A stretch of DNA of 64,000 nucleotides, taken from contig NZ_CP009526.1 in the NCBI RefSeq assembly GCF_000969985.1, positions 2,418,001 through 2,482,000 of the forward strand, read 5' to 3'. Positions within the stretch are counted from its first letter, which is position 1. Every line of letters starts with the position of its first letter. This stretch comes from Methanosarcina barkeri str. Wiesmoor. Its GTDB lineage: Archaea > Halobacteriota > Methanosarcinia > Methanosarcinales > Methanosarcinaceae. The translations under genes were made by a program, and so were the position numbers. This document shows positions 19,596 through 30,594 of this stretch, one piece after another. Below the pieces are notes generated by a model. It made no database searches, had not been told where the DNA came from, and saw nothing but the letters and a program-made list of their open reading frames with translations.

Positions 19596-19687
19596 GAATT
19601 AGGGGTAAGAACGTCTACATTCTCAACGAGCTCAGAACATCTGATTTACCCGAATTTCGTTTTGGACCATGCGGTGGGCGTGGTTAC

Positions 19688-19925
19688 AACCCTTTTTAAA
19701 AAAGGATTGAGTGAAAACTTCTAGTAACGTTTGAGTTTGATGAACTTATCCCCAAACCCCATCGGCGTGATCACAATCCTTTTGAAAAAAGGCTTGATCG
19801 CAACCCTTTTAAAAAAAGGCTTGACCGAAAACTTCAGTAACAACATGGTCGGCGTGATTAACCGGCGCAACGGTTGTGGCACAAGCCTTTTTAAAAAAGG
19901 CTTGACCGAAAATATTAGTAACGAC
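19688..19925. repeat. Repeated palindrome CCTTTTTAAAAAAGG with shared flanks
   Basis: Four copies centre near 19698, 19785, 19812 and 19892. The best is AAGCCTTTTTAAAAAAGGCTT-like at 19883-19903. Flanks also recur: GGCGTGATTA before, and TTGACCGAAAACTTCAGTAAC-like after. No gene is supported. The rest of 19926-20535 is AT-rich and empty, ending with GGAG at 20521 before gyrB. Confidence 0.7.
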
Positions 19926-20529
19926 GAGATCAACATCGTCGATGATTGCGGGTCAATGGTTGAGGTTCTATGCTTGCTGGTTAAGTTTAGAGTGAAACAT
20001 TGTAACTTAATAATAATAGATGTATTTTTTAAAAACTGCAAGCAAACCCAATCGATTTTGAGTTTGGAAAGATACTCCGAAACTGTATATGTAAAAATTG
20101 TAAAAATCTTCTGATAAACAGTATAAATGCCGCGACTTCTGTTCTGATTCCTTGTGAGACGCGAATTTTTGCGAGCGAAACAGCAAATATTAATTTAAAC
20201 TAAAGACGTATTAAAAAATTAATATGAAAAGCGCATATTTGGACACAAAATTATGCTAAAAAGTCCCTGTTCTGAGAGGATTGATACTGAAAAATCTTGT
20301 GCAATTTTCAGGGAATCTAAAGGCTTAAAATGTATGAGCGCATAATGAATCTGGTTCGTGGAAGAAAGGATAATTATAAAATATAATAATCACTTAATAA
20401 AAAATGAAGGCTTACAGGACTGATACGAAATCTAAGACCTATTTTGATAAAAGTTTCCCCGCGAATTTTAAAAAAAGAATGTAATGTTACGTGATTTAGA
20501 TAACTCTACTAGATTTTTATGGAGAATAA

Positions 20530-22437
<1,908 letters not shown>

Positions 22438-22448
22438 GGTGGCTAAAA

Positions 22449-25298
22449 ATGGCAAAATATGAAGACGAGAAGAAACTCGAAGATGAATTGAAAAAATCTT
22501 ATCAGTCTACCCTTCTCCCCGAAGAAAAAGATGAAGTAATGGAAAATGGGGACGGTTCGGCCGCCCTTACACAGGAAGATTCGGGCAAAAGACTGGAATT
22601 AAACGTATCAGACCCTGCTTCAGATGATCCAGAAGACAAAGGTATAGAGCCAGGTCAGAGTGGGGTTACTTCCATCCTTATCGAAAATGAGATGAAACGC
22701 TCTTACATCAACTATGCGATGAGTGTGATCGTTGGAAGAGCTCTTCCCGATGCAAGGGATGGTTTCAAGCCAGTTCACCGCAGGGTCCTTTTTGCTATGA
22801 AAGAGGCAGGGATCACGCATGATAAACCTTACAAGAAGTCAGCCCGTGTGGTGGGAGATGTGCTCGGTAAATACCACCCTCACGGAGATACTGCGGTCTA
22901 TGACACTATTGTGCGTATGGTTCAGGATTTCTCTCTTCGTTACCCTTTAATTGATGGGCAGGGAAACTTCGGGTCAATAGATGGTGACTCGGCTGCTGCC
23001 ATGCGTTACACTGAAGTCCGTATGGACAGAATCGCAGAAGAGATGCTGGTAGACATCGACAAGGAAACAGTTCCCTTCATGCCAAATTACGACGGGTCAA
23101 TGGAAGAGCCCGAAGTCCTCCCTGCAAAACTTCCGAACCTTCTTGTCAATGGATCCACAGGTATTGCGGTAGGGATGGCAACTAACATGGCACCTCATAA
23201 CATCGGAGAGGTCATTGACGGCATTCTTATGCTTATTGAAAATCCTGACATCACAATTCCTGAGCTCATGACCGTAATCAAAGGCCCGGATTTTCCTACA
23301 GGTGCTCATATTCTTGGGACGGCAGGCATAAAATCGGCTTATATGACCGGAAGAGGTGCTTTAAAAATTAGGGCAGTTGCCGAGATTCAGGAGTTTAAAA
23401 AAGACAGACAGCGAATTATCGTAACCGAACTTCCTTATCAGGTAAACAAAGCCAGGATGATTGAAAATATTGCCCAGCTAGTTCGGGAAAAAACAATAAT
23501 GGGAATTTCCGACCTTCGTGACGAGTCTGACAGGGAAGGAATCAGGGTTGTTATCGAGCTTTCTCGAGGTACGAATCCAAAGGTTGTTTTAAATCAGCTT
23601 TATAAGCACACTCAAATGGAAACCACTTTCGGGGTAATCAATCTGGCTCTTGTTGACGGAAAACCAAAAGAGCTGAACCTGAAGGAACTTCTTGAGATCT
23701 ATCTTGAATACAGGATGGAAATTATCCAGAAGCGGACACTTTATGACCTCAGAAAGAGCGAGGAGAGAGCTCATATCCTTGATGGGCTCAAGATTGCTCT
23801 GGATAATATAGACGAAGTCGTTGCTCTGATAAAGGGCTCGGCAAATGCTGATGAAGCAAAGAAGGGCTTAATGGAGAATTTTGCCCTTGACGAGATTCAG
23901 TCAAAGGCTATCCTTGATATGCGCCTGCAGCGCCTGACAGGACTCGAAACCAAGAAGGTGCTTGAGGAGCTGGAAGGGCTTGTAAAGCTGATAGGAGAAC
24001 TTAATAAAATCATTGAGAGTGATGAACTCAAGTACGAAATAATCAGGAATGAACTTCTGGAGCTCAAGGAAAAGTATGGGGATGCTCGCAGGACTAAAAT
24101 CATGCAGGCTGCTTCTGAAGTCAGAGAAGAGGATCTTATTCATGAAGAAGAAGTTGTTGTCACGATTACTAATGGAGGCTACATAAAGCGCATCCCACTC
24201 AAGACTTACACCATGCAGCACCGTGGAGGCAGGGGTATAATCGGCATGGAAATGAAGGAAGAAGACTTCGTGGAAAATCTCTTCATTTCCTCAACCCATA
24301 ACTATATCCTTTTCTTCACAAACCTCGGAAGGCTCTACTGGGAAAAAGTATATGAGATCCCTGAAGGCTCCCGGCAGTCCAGGGGCAAAGCCATAGTAAA
24401 CCTTCTGGAGCTTAAGGGAGGCGAAACAATTAATGCAATGATTCCTGTCAAGGAGTTTGACAAAAACCACTACCTTCTCATGGCAACAAGGGAAGGTACT
24501 ATTAAAAAGACTCCTCTCTCGGAGTTCAAGAACCCGAGGAAAGCAGGCATAATTGCAGTCACCCTTGATGAAGATGACGAGCTTGTAAGAGTTCTCCTTA
24601 CCGACGGGAAAAAAGAAGTCCTGATAGTTTCAAAGAAAGGCAAAGCTATCCGTTTCTCTGAAAAAGACGTCCGTCCGATGGGCCGAACTGCAAGAGGTGT
24701 ACGGGGTATGGCCCTTGACGGCCCTGAAGACGAAGTTGTCAGTCTAGACATCGTCGATGAAACCACGACCCTCCTGACCGTAACTGAAAACGGCTTTGGC
24801 AAGAGAACCGAGTACTCTCAGTACCCTGCGCACCGTCGCGGTGGAAAAGGCGTGATAACAATCATTACCAACGAGAGGAACGGCCCGGTCTCAAGAGTCC
24901 GGTCCGTAGCCGATGACGATGAACTTATCTTCACCAGTGCCGATGGTATCATTATCCGCATTCCTGCGAAAGATATCTCGATCCAGGGCAGAAACACCCA
25001 GGGCGTAAGGATCATTAATCTCAAATCCGGCGACAAAGTTGCAGGCATAGCAAGAATTCAAAACGGGAAAGCCGAAAAGAACCTGAAACTCACAGCTTTC
25101 AAAGGCAAAGAAGCCACAGAAGCAACTGGAGCCGGAGAGGAAGCCGAGGTTCCGGAGGGCGAAGCTGAAGATCTCAATGAGTTTGACGAAGTAGAAGACT
25201 TTGAAACTGCCGATGAAGCAGAAGAAACTGAGGAAACCGAAGAAATAGAAGGGGATGAAGCAGAAGAGGACGACGTAGAAGAAATTGAAAAAGACTGA
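22449..25298 (+). CDS. gyrA: DNA gyrase subunit A with acidic N- and C-terminal extensions
   Basis: 949 residues. The breakage-reunion domain has ALPDARDGFKPVHRRVLFAM, LGKYHPHGDTAVYD and the catalytic tyrosine 187 in AAAMRYTEVRM. The C-terminal beta-pinwheel has a GyrA-box-like QHRGGRG and a later HRRGGKG, which supports true supercoiling activity rather than Topo IV. Unusually, about 75 charged residues precede the core, and the last ~75 residues are very acidic (runs of Glu/Asp with few other types). The AAGGTGG Shine-Dalgarno overlaps the end of gyrB, so the two are translated together. A hairpin follows at 25312. Confidence 0.97.
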   Translation: MAKYEDEKKLEDELKKSYQSTLLPEEKDEVMENGDGSAALTQEDSGKRLELNVSDPASDDPEDKGIEPGQSGVTSILIENEMKRSYINYAMSVIVGRALPDARDGFKPVHRRVLFAMKEAGITHDKPYKKSARVVGDVLGKYHPHGDTAVYDTIVRMVQDFSLRYPLIDGQGNFGSIDGDSAAAMRYTEVRMDRIAEEMLVDIDKETVPFMPNYDGSMEEPEVLPAKLPNLLVNGSTGIAVGMATNMAPHNIGEVIDGILMLIENPDITIPELMTVIKGPDFPTGAHILGTAGIKSAYMTGRGALKIRAVAEIQEFKKDRQRIIVTELPYQVNKARMIENIAQLVREKTIMGISDLRDESDREGIRVVIELSRGTNPKVVLNQLYKHTQMETTFGVINLALVDGKPKELNLKELLEIYLEYRMEIIQKRTLYDLRKSEERAHILDGLKIALDNIDEVVALIKGSANADEAKKGLMENFALDEIQSKAILDMRLQRLTGLETKKVLEELEGLVKLIGELNKIIESDELKYEIIRNELLELKEKYGDARRTKIMQAASEVREEDLIHEEEVVVTITNGGYIKRIPLKTYTMQHRGGRGIIGMEMKEEDFVENLFISSTHNYILFFTNLGRLYWEKVYEIPEGSRQSRGKAIVNLLELKGGETINAMIPVKEFDKNHYLLMATREGTIKKTPLSEFKNPRKAGIIAVTLDEDDELVRVLLTDGKKEVLIVSKKGKAIRFSEKDVRPMGRTARGVRGMALDGPEDEVVSLDIVDETTTLLTVTENGFGKRTEYSQYPAHRRGGKGVITIITNERNGPVSRVRSVADDDELIFTSADGIIIRIPAKDISIQGRNTQGVRIINLKSGDKVAGIARIQNGKAEKNLKLTAFKGKEATEATGAGEEAEVPEGEAEDLNEFDEVEDFETADEAEETEETEEIEGDEAEEDDVEEIEKD

Positions 25299-25311
25299 AT
25301 AACGCACGTAG

Positions 25312-25333
25312 GTGAAGAACTATAATTCTTCAC
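25312..25333 (+). terminator. Hairpin downstream of gyrA
   Basis: GTGAAGAA (25312-25319)/TTCTTCAC (25326-25333) around a 6-base loop, 13 bases after the gyrA stop. There is no long T run after it, so it may protect the 3' end rather than terminate. Confidence 0.45.
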
Positions 25334-25360
25334 TCAAACTGCTGCCGGAGTCATGATTTT

Positions 25361-25528
25361 TTGGGGTTTTGTTTCCGGCGGCGGGCTTTTTGTCTGGAGG
25401 GGAGCCGGGCAGTGAACTTATTTTTCGGGGTGGGTTTTTTGAATAGATATTTTTAAAACAATGAGTACCGAGAGGTACAGTTTTCAGAATTTTTATTATT
25501 CAGGGTCAATTTAAGTTTTGATTTTTCG
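25361..25528 (+). repeat. GC-rich intergenic repeat, copy A
   Basis: Contains module 1 (TTTCCGGCGGCGGGCTTTTT ... GCCGGGCAGTGAACTTATTT ... GGGTTTTTTGAAT) and module 2 (GAGAGGTACAGTTTTCAGAA ... TTATTCAGGGTC). Related copies are at 26272, 27278 and 29246. It lies between gyrA and the chagasin-like gene. The rest of 25529-25825 is AT-rich and empty. Confidence 0.75.
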
Positions 25529-25825
25529 TAAAAACAGCTGCTATACAATAGTTGAGCTCACAGAACAAATAACAGAACAAATAAAGAGAAACTCTGGAAT
25601 ATTTGAGACTAATTTTCCATAACAGACTTATACTGTTTTTCGTAAGGAGTGTCAAACATTAGTATTTATATAGTTATATAATATACAAAGTTAGGAAGTT
25701 GTATATACTTGAACCAACATTCTAACGTATAACTCACTCACTTAAATAAATTGTTTAAAGTACTACTACACACAGCAATTTCCAGAAAAATGGTGAGAGA
25801 GTTGACATAAAGGAGGAATTTAAGA

Positions 25826-26140
25826 ATGCAAGAATTAGAAGTATTGCCACCGATAAATGCGAAAGTTGGAGATATATTCGAAATTTCAATACCCTCGAAT
25901 CCTTCTTCGACCGGCTATAACTGCTTACTGTCAGAGATGCCAAGTTGTGTTTACTTTGTAGAGTCAACGTACGTACCCGATGAACCTGTCATGACAGGAA
26001 AAGGTGGAACTAGCAAGTTCAAATTTGTTGCAGTCGAAAGCGGGAGTGGCCCAATTATTTTCCATAGTGTAAAGTTCTCTCATCCTCTGGATATATTGGA
26101 ATCTACTCCTATGCAACAAAGGTTTGTTATAGTCGAGTAA
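25826..26140 (+). CDS. Chagasin/ICP-type cysteine protease inhibitor (family I42)
   Basis: 104 residues, one immunoglobulin-like domain. The three inhibitor loops are recognisable: NPSSTGY (chagasin NPTTGY), GKGGTSKFKF (GxGG motif) and a SHPLD segment where relatives have RPW. There is no signal peptide, so as read it is cytoplasmic, whereas many prokaryotic homologues are exported. The family blocks papain-like proteases by wedging loops into the active site. An AAAGGAGGA Shine-Dalgarno precedes the ATG. It stands alone between two copies of the GC-rich repeat. No papain-type protease is visible in the window. Confidence 0.85.
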   Translation: MQELEVLPPINAKVGDIFEISIPSNPSSTGYNCLLSEMPSCVYFVESTYVPDEPVMTGKGGTSKFKFVAVESGSGPIIFHSVKFSHPLDILESTPMQQRFVIVE

Positions 26141-26271
26141 TGAAATGGCTTTATTTTGCCATTCATCTTCCATTTTTTTGTCATAGCTGTTCATTCTGTT
26201 TTAGTCTAAGTTTCAGTCAGTTACTACTCCTCAACCTGTTTTTTTTCGCGGATTTTTTATCCAGGGCCAAT

Positions 26272-26413
26272 TATTTCTAACAAAAATCAACGAGATTTCA
26301 CAGGAGTGAAAACATTTACGAAAATTTTCGGCGGAGAACTTTTTGTCTGGAGGGAAGCCGGGCGGTGAACTTATTTTTCGGGGCGGAGTTTTTGAATCGA
26401 TTTTTTTGAGGGA
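26272..26413 (+). repeat. GC-rich intergenic repeat, copy B
   Basis: Module 3 (CTAACAAAAATCAACGAGAT ... CACAGGAGTGAAAAC) is followed by module 1 (TTCGGCGGAGAACTTTTTGT ... GAACTTATTTTTCGGGGCGG). Module 3 is shared with copy D only. A promoter-like stretch at 26466-26552 after it matches the region in front of the AAA ATPase gene. Confidence 0.75.
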
Positions 26414-26667
26414 TTGAGTAATTGAAGGTATAATTTTTTGGAATTCTTAGAAACCTTGTGCTGCGGATCTAAAAGTTTATTTATATAGCTTTCGTTGGCA
26501 TTTCACTATTTTTTATAAATGTGAAATAGCAATTTAAGGTTAAAAGTTGAGTGAAATTTCTGGTTGTTTCGATATAACTGTATTTTTCAAATTTCTTTTA
26601 CATGCATAAAACAGGATGAGTTATGACAATTGAAGAATAGAACGTGGAGATTCGATGAATTTCGGTT

Positions 26668-27198
26668 TCATAAAGCATAAACGAAGCCAATTATTGTGAA
26701 ATCGAACAGAAACGAAAAGACAAATGACCCTGCTAATACAGTAAAGAACGACTTCCAATAGCTCAAGTTATGAACAAACTGTCCTCCCCGACTGCAAATA
26801 TGTACCCAGTAAATACCCATCAGTATATTTATCGGAGACATTGGTAAATATTCTATAGGCATAACTACAGTTGAGTAGGCCATTATAATGAAGGTATCTT
26901 TATAACTTCCTTCACCTCCAAGCAGTTTAAATGAGATAATATTACCCATTGTAAAAGATGCATTAATAACCAAAAGGTGTAGCATTTCTGTAAAAAAGAT
27001 TGTTCCGGGAATTGTTAATTCTTCAATTATGTACATAGTTTCAAAAAAGTCCCCTACCAATGTTGTAATTAACAGAAATACTATGCTGAAAATTAAAGCA
27101 TGAATAAAATTATTCTCACGGGAAATTTTTCTGAAGAATTCTGAAGGTTTCAGCAACACATCCATAAATACAGTAAAATAATTCATGACAACACTCAT
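26668..27198 (-). CDS. Yip1-like multi-pass membrane protein
   Basis: 176 residues with about five hydrophobic segments (LIFSIVFLLITTLVGDFF, LLGGEGSYKDTFIIMAYSTV, VLAGSFVFSFLFDFTIIGFV). The pattern VLLKPSEFFRKIS... plus GGEGSYKDTFIIMAYST is that of archaeal Yip1/DUF1282-type proteins (the bacterial YIP1-family membrane proteins), whose role is unknown. It sits between two repeat copies with no operon partner. Confidence 0.7.
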   Translation of the reverse strand: MSVVMNYFTVFMDVLLKPSEFFRKISRENNFIHALIFSIVFLLITTLVGDFFETMYIIEELTIPGTIFFTEMLHLLVINASFTMGNIISFKLLGGEGSYKDTFIIMAYSTVVMPIEYLPMSPINILMGIYWVHICSRGGQFVHNLSYWKSFFTVLAGSFVFSFLFDFTIIGFVYAL

Positions 27199-27277
27199 AT
27201 ATTATTTTAAATGTTCATGTACATAAATTAAATTTTCCAGAAAACGAGCAATTTTGAAATATTTTTAATAATTATAT

Positions 27278-27540
27278 ACCCGAGAGTCTAATTTTCAGAA
27301 TTTTCACTATTCAGGACCGGTTTGAGTTTCAAGGAATCTTAAAACGGGATACCATACGACTGCGAAGCAGGCGGCGAAAACCGAAAAGAAGTGTGATTAT
27401 TGACTAACACATTAAATTAAAAACAAAAGATTAATCAGGTAATTGAAGATTTCTTTGGTTTTTGTTTCCGACGGCGGGCTTTTTTTCGGAGGGGTGGCCG
27501 GGCAGTGGACTTATTTTTCGGAGCGGGTTTTTGAGTTCAC
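27278..27540 (+). repeat. GC-rich intergenic repeat, copy C
   Basis: Module 2 comes first (27278-27390, including ACCATACGACTGCGAAGCAG and GGCGGCGAAAACCGAAAAG). After a ~65-base spacer comes module 1 (27456-27540). The order is reversed compared with copies A and D. The remaining 27541-27822 is AT-rich and empty. Confidence 0.75.
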
Positions 27541-27822
27541 TTATGAGAATTCTGCAGGTTAATAAGCGATAATAAGCATTTCTTAGTTGGGTGGATAAAA
27601 TGAATCTATCAAACTTTGTAAAAATAGTCCCTTTTTTTATTTTTTCATTTTAACTACTGTAATTCACTTAAATAGCTTTCATCATAATGATCAGTTTAGA
27701 TCTAAACCTTTCATTATAATGAAAAGTATAAAGGAAGAAGAAAGGATCAGGTATGTTTTTGTGTGGAAAATGATTCTTGGAGTGGAATGATTATGAATGA
27801 GTGTACTTGATTGTGAAATTAT

Positions 27823-29112
27823 TCATTCGAGAAGCCATTTCCATACCGGTTTCAAAATGATTTTTTTTCCTCCTGCATCAAGTATGTCGTCCTCTTCAAA
27901 CGTCAGGATAAGCCCACTGTCCAGTTTATAAGTCGTCATTGCCTCTATTAATCCTTCAATTTCTCTTTTTCTTGTTTCTGGACTGTTCAGGTCCACTGAA
28001 ACCTGAATTGCTTCCTTGATCCGCATCCCTTCCCTCAGCACAAAATCACATTCCTTTTTTTCGGAATGATAATACAGTTCTTTTTCTCTTCTAAGAAGTT
28101 CAACAAAGACCAGGTTTTCAAGCCTCTGTCCTTTGTTTTCGGAAAAATTGAAAGCTACTGTTTTCAGGAAACTGTTGTCAATCGTGTAGATTTTTGAAGA
28201 CGATACCTTCTGCTTTTTCAGTGAGTAGTCAAACCTGGGGAGCTGGTAGAGTAAAAACACATTCTGGAAGTAATCAAGGTAGTTTTTGATCGTACTTAAA
28301 CTCTTTATTCCGGTTATTTTTCTCAATGTGGGATAGGAATACGCTCTGCCCACATTGGAAAGCAGGAACAGAACCAGGTCCTTAAGAGCTCTTACCTCTT
28401 TTATATTGTAGCGGACCAGAACGTCTTTGTTCAGGATATCTTCGAAATACCCTCTGGATAGCTCAAGGTCCCCACTTATCAGGACAAGCGGAAAGCCTCC
28501 TTTTTCGAAGTATTCCAGAAAATAGCTAAATATCTCAGCTTTTCTGGAGCTTGTAAGCATGCCAGATTCTATTTTTTCTCCTGTGATTTCGATACCCTTC
28601 AGACGCAGTAACTCCCTAAAGGAGAAAGGAAAGAGTTTGAGCACTTTGTTTCTTCCGGTCAAAAATGTAGAAATTTCTGAACTGAGAAGCTGGGAATTCG
28701 AGCCTGTGGCAAACACTTTTTTGCCTTCTTTGTAGAGGTTGTTCAGCCACCTCTCCCAGAGTGGCACATTCTGTATTTCATCGAAAAAATAATACACCTG
28801 CCCTGTTCCGCTTTTGTCCAGCTCCTCCCTATAAAACTCAATTACGAGATCCTGCAAATCCTGAAAATTCTTAACTTCAAAATCCGAAAGCCGGATATCA
28901 TCAAAGTCCACATAAAACTTAACTCCTTCCAGCTGCCCGGCTATCAATTTTAAAAGCGAACTCTTCCCACACCTCCTGATCCCCGAGATGATAACGATTT
29001 CATTTCCCCGGAGGTATCTCTCAAGATCTATATCGCGGTAAACAAGCTCCTCCACTTTCCTGAAAGATTCTTGCTGGTCGATTATTACCTGTCGAAGCTG
29101 GCTTTTCTCCAT
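27823..29112 (-). CDS. AAA-family ATPase with DUF4143 C-terminal domain
   Basis: 429 residues. The Walker A is GIRRCGKSSLLK, the Walker B VYYFFDEIQNV, and the sensor region ATGSNSQLLSSEI...LTGRN. The C-terminal half is DUF4143 (LENLVFVELLRREKELYYHS, ECDFVLREG, EAIQVSVDL), whose fold resembles restriction-type nucleases, although activity is unproven. Such genes are abundant in methanogens, are often transferred, and behave as selfish or defence-related cassettes. A TATA-like ACTATATAA ~25-35 bases before the start suggests a short leader. It is flanked by repeat copies C and D. Confidence 0.9.
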   Translation of the reverse strand: MEKSQLRQVIIDQQESFRKVEELVYRDIDLERYLRGNEIVIISGIRRCGKSSLLKLIAGQLEGVKFYVDFDDIRLSDFEVKNFQDLQDLVIEFYREELDKSGTGQVYYFFDEIQNVPLWERWLNNLYKEGKKVFATGSNSQLLSSEISTFLTGRNKVLKLFPFSFRELLRLKGIEITGEKIESGMLTSSRKAEIFSYFLEYFEKGGFPLVLISGDLELSRGYFEDILNKDVLVRYNIKEVRALKDLVLFLLSNVGRAYSYPTLRKITGIKSLSTIKNYLDYFQNVFLLYQLPRFDYSLKKQKVSSSKIYTIDNSFLKTVAFNFSENKGQRLENLVFVELLRREKELYYHSEKKECDFVLREGMRIKEAIQVSVDLNSPETRKREIEGLIEAMTTYKLDSGLILTFEEDDILDAGGKKIILKPVWKWLLE

Positions 29113-29245
29113 CTAAGTTAGATATCTGAAAGTTGGTTTATATAGTTTTCGTTGACATTTTACTAGTGTTTATATAAGGATGTGAAATTGTAATGTAAAG
29201 TTTAAAAAGAGATATCTAAGTTTAATCACCTTCCTTGGGTCTGTA

Positions 29246-29510
29246 ATCTCTAACAAAATCAACGAGATTCCACAGGAGTGAAAACGTTTATGAAAATTTC
29301 CGGCGGCGGGCTTTTTTTCGGAGGGATGGCCGGGCAGTGAACTTATTTTACGGGGCGGGTCTTTTGAATCGATTTTTTGAGTAAACCACGCCTGTAAGCC
29401 TAATTTTGAAGAATTTCTGAATTCAGGGCCGGTTAGAAGAATTTCGAGGAATCTTAAAACGGGGTACCATACGACTGCGAAGCAGGCGGCGAAGACCGAA
29501 AAAAGACAAA
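29246..29510 (+). repeat. GC-rich intergenic repeat, copy D (fullest)
   Basis: Carries modules 3, 1 and 2 in order: AATCAACGAGATTCCACAGG, TTCCGGCGGCGGGCTTTTTT, GGCCGGGCAGTGAACTTATT, then CAGGGCCGGTTAGAAG and TACCATACGACTGCGAAGCA. It lies between the AAA ATPase and the TPR locus. Confidence 0.78.
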
Positions 29511-29556
29511 GACAAATATTTCAAAATTAAAAACAGAACAGAGATTTAAAAATTTA

Positions 29557-30582
29557 CTAGTTTCCTATTGCTTCGAGAAGTATCTCCACAACCTTAGATG
29601 GTATAGGCACACCAAAAGCTGCTGTTGTTAGCACTGGTGCCAATAACTTTATAATTTCATTAGAGGTCAAAGTTACTACTACGTCTTTTGTGACATCTAC
29701 ACTGAAGGATTTAGTTTTTTTCTTTATGAGTCCAGGTATCTTTTTAAAACTAGAGATTTTTGATCTTGCATTTTGCTTCTCTTTCTCAGGAAGGTCAGAT
29801 TTTTCTATTATTTCTTTGAGTGAAGTTTCATGTTGAATAATTTTTTCAAGGAAGTCATTTATCATATCATATTTTCCTGAATTTGTCAATTCGGAAAACT
29901 GCGATATAAATTTTCTCAGACATTCGGCTTCCTTACCACTGACTTTATTCGAAATTTGCATCAAATCTTCGAGATTATAATTAACGTAATCAAGCTGATG
30001 TTGTAATTTTTTTAATTCTGTTTCGTTGCCTTCAAATCCTTTCTCCACTCGAGATTTTATTGAATTACAATCTATACTTATTTTACTTAATACCTTATTT
30101 GAATTAGATACGCTCTCCTCAATGCGATTTATTTTTGTGTCTTGCACATCTAATTTACAAATAATTTCATCACGAAAAGACTGGAGAGATCGTTCTTTTT
30201 CAAAATCTAATTCTATTGACGATGAAACTGAATTTACTGGTGTAAGCAACGATATTTTTGCATTAACTGTTTTACTGTTAATTACATAAGGTAAATTAGA
30301 AATACGTAATTCGGCTAATCTTTGTAGGGCATTTCCTTGATTCATAGTTACAAGTGCATAATCTGAACTTATAGGAGAAAGAATTTCTCTAGCTTCGTCA
30401 TACAACCGGACTGCAGTTTCAAGATAATCTTTTTCATTAATTCCTAAATTAGCCAGTTTTTGTAATGCATCACCCATGTTCATAGTTGCACGAGCATAGT
30501 CTAAACTTCTTGGGGTGAAGATATTTCTTGATTCTTCGTATCGTTTAACTGAAGTTTCAAGTAATTTGATACAAGAATGCAT
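29557..30582 (-). CDS. C-terminal part of the TPR protein, with coiled coil and hydrophobic tail
   Basis: 341 residues. The first ~95 residues are two more repeats of the upstream TPR protein (LDYARATMNMGDALQKLA, SDYALVTMNQGNALQRLA). Residues ~120-270 are strongly helical and coiled-coil-like. The C-terminus ends in a hydrophobic stretch (IIKLLAPVLTTAAFGV). It is in the same frame as the ORF at 30595 and separated from it by one TGA and four codons, so it is either the detached 3' end of one gene or a downstream cistron that uses ATG 30582. No convincing Shine-Dalgarno precedes that ATG, which favours a broken gene. Confidence 0.6.
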   Translation of the reverse strand: MHSCIKLLETSVKRYEESRNIFTPRSLDYARATMNMGDALQKLANLGINEKDYLETAVRLYDEAREILSPISSDYALVTMNQGNALQRLAELRISNLPYVINSKTVNAKISLLTPVNSVSSSIELDFEKERSLQSFRDEIICKLDVQDTKINRIEESVSNSNKVLSKISIDCNSIKSRVEKGFEGNETELKKLQHQLDYVNYNLEDLMQISNKVSGKEAECLRKFISQFSELTNSGKYDMINDFLEKIIQHETSLKEIIEKSDLPEKEKQNARSKISSFKKIPGLIKKKTKSFSVDVTKDVVVTLTSNEIIKLLAPVLTTAAFGVPIPSKVVEILLEAIGN

Positions 30583-30594
30583 TTCGGCTAATCC

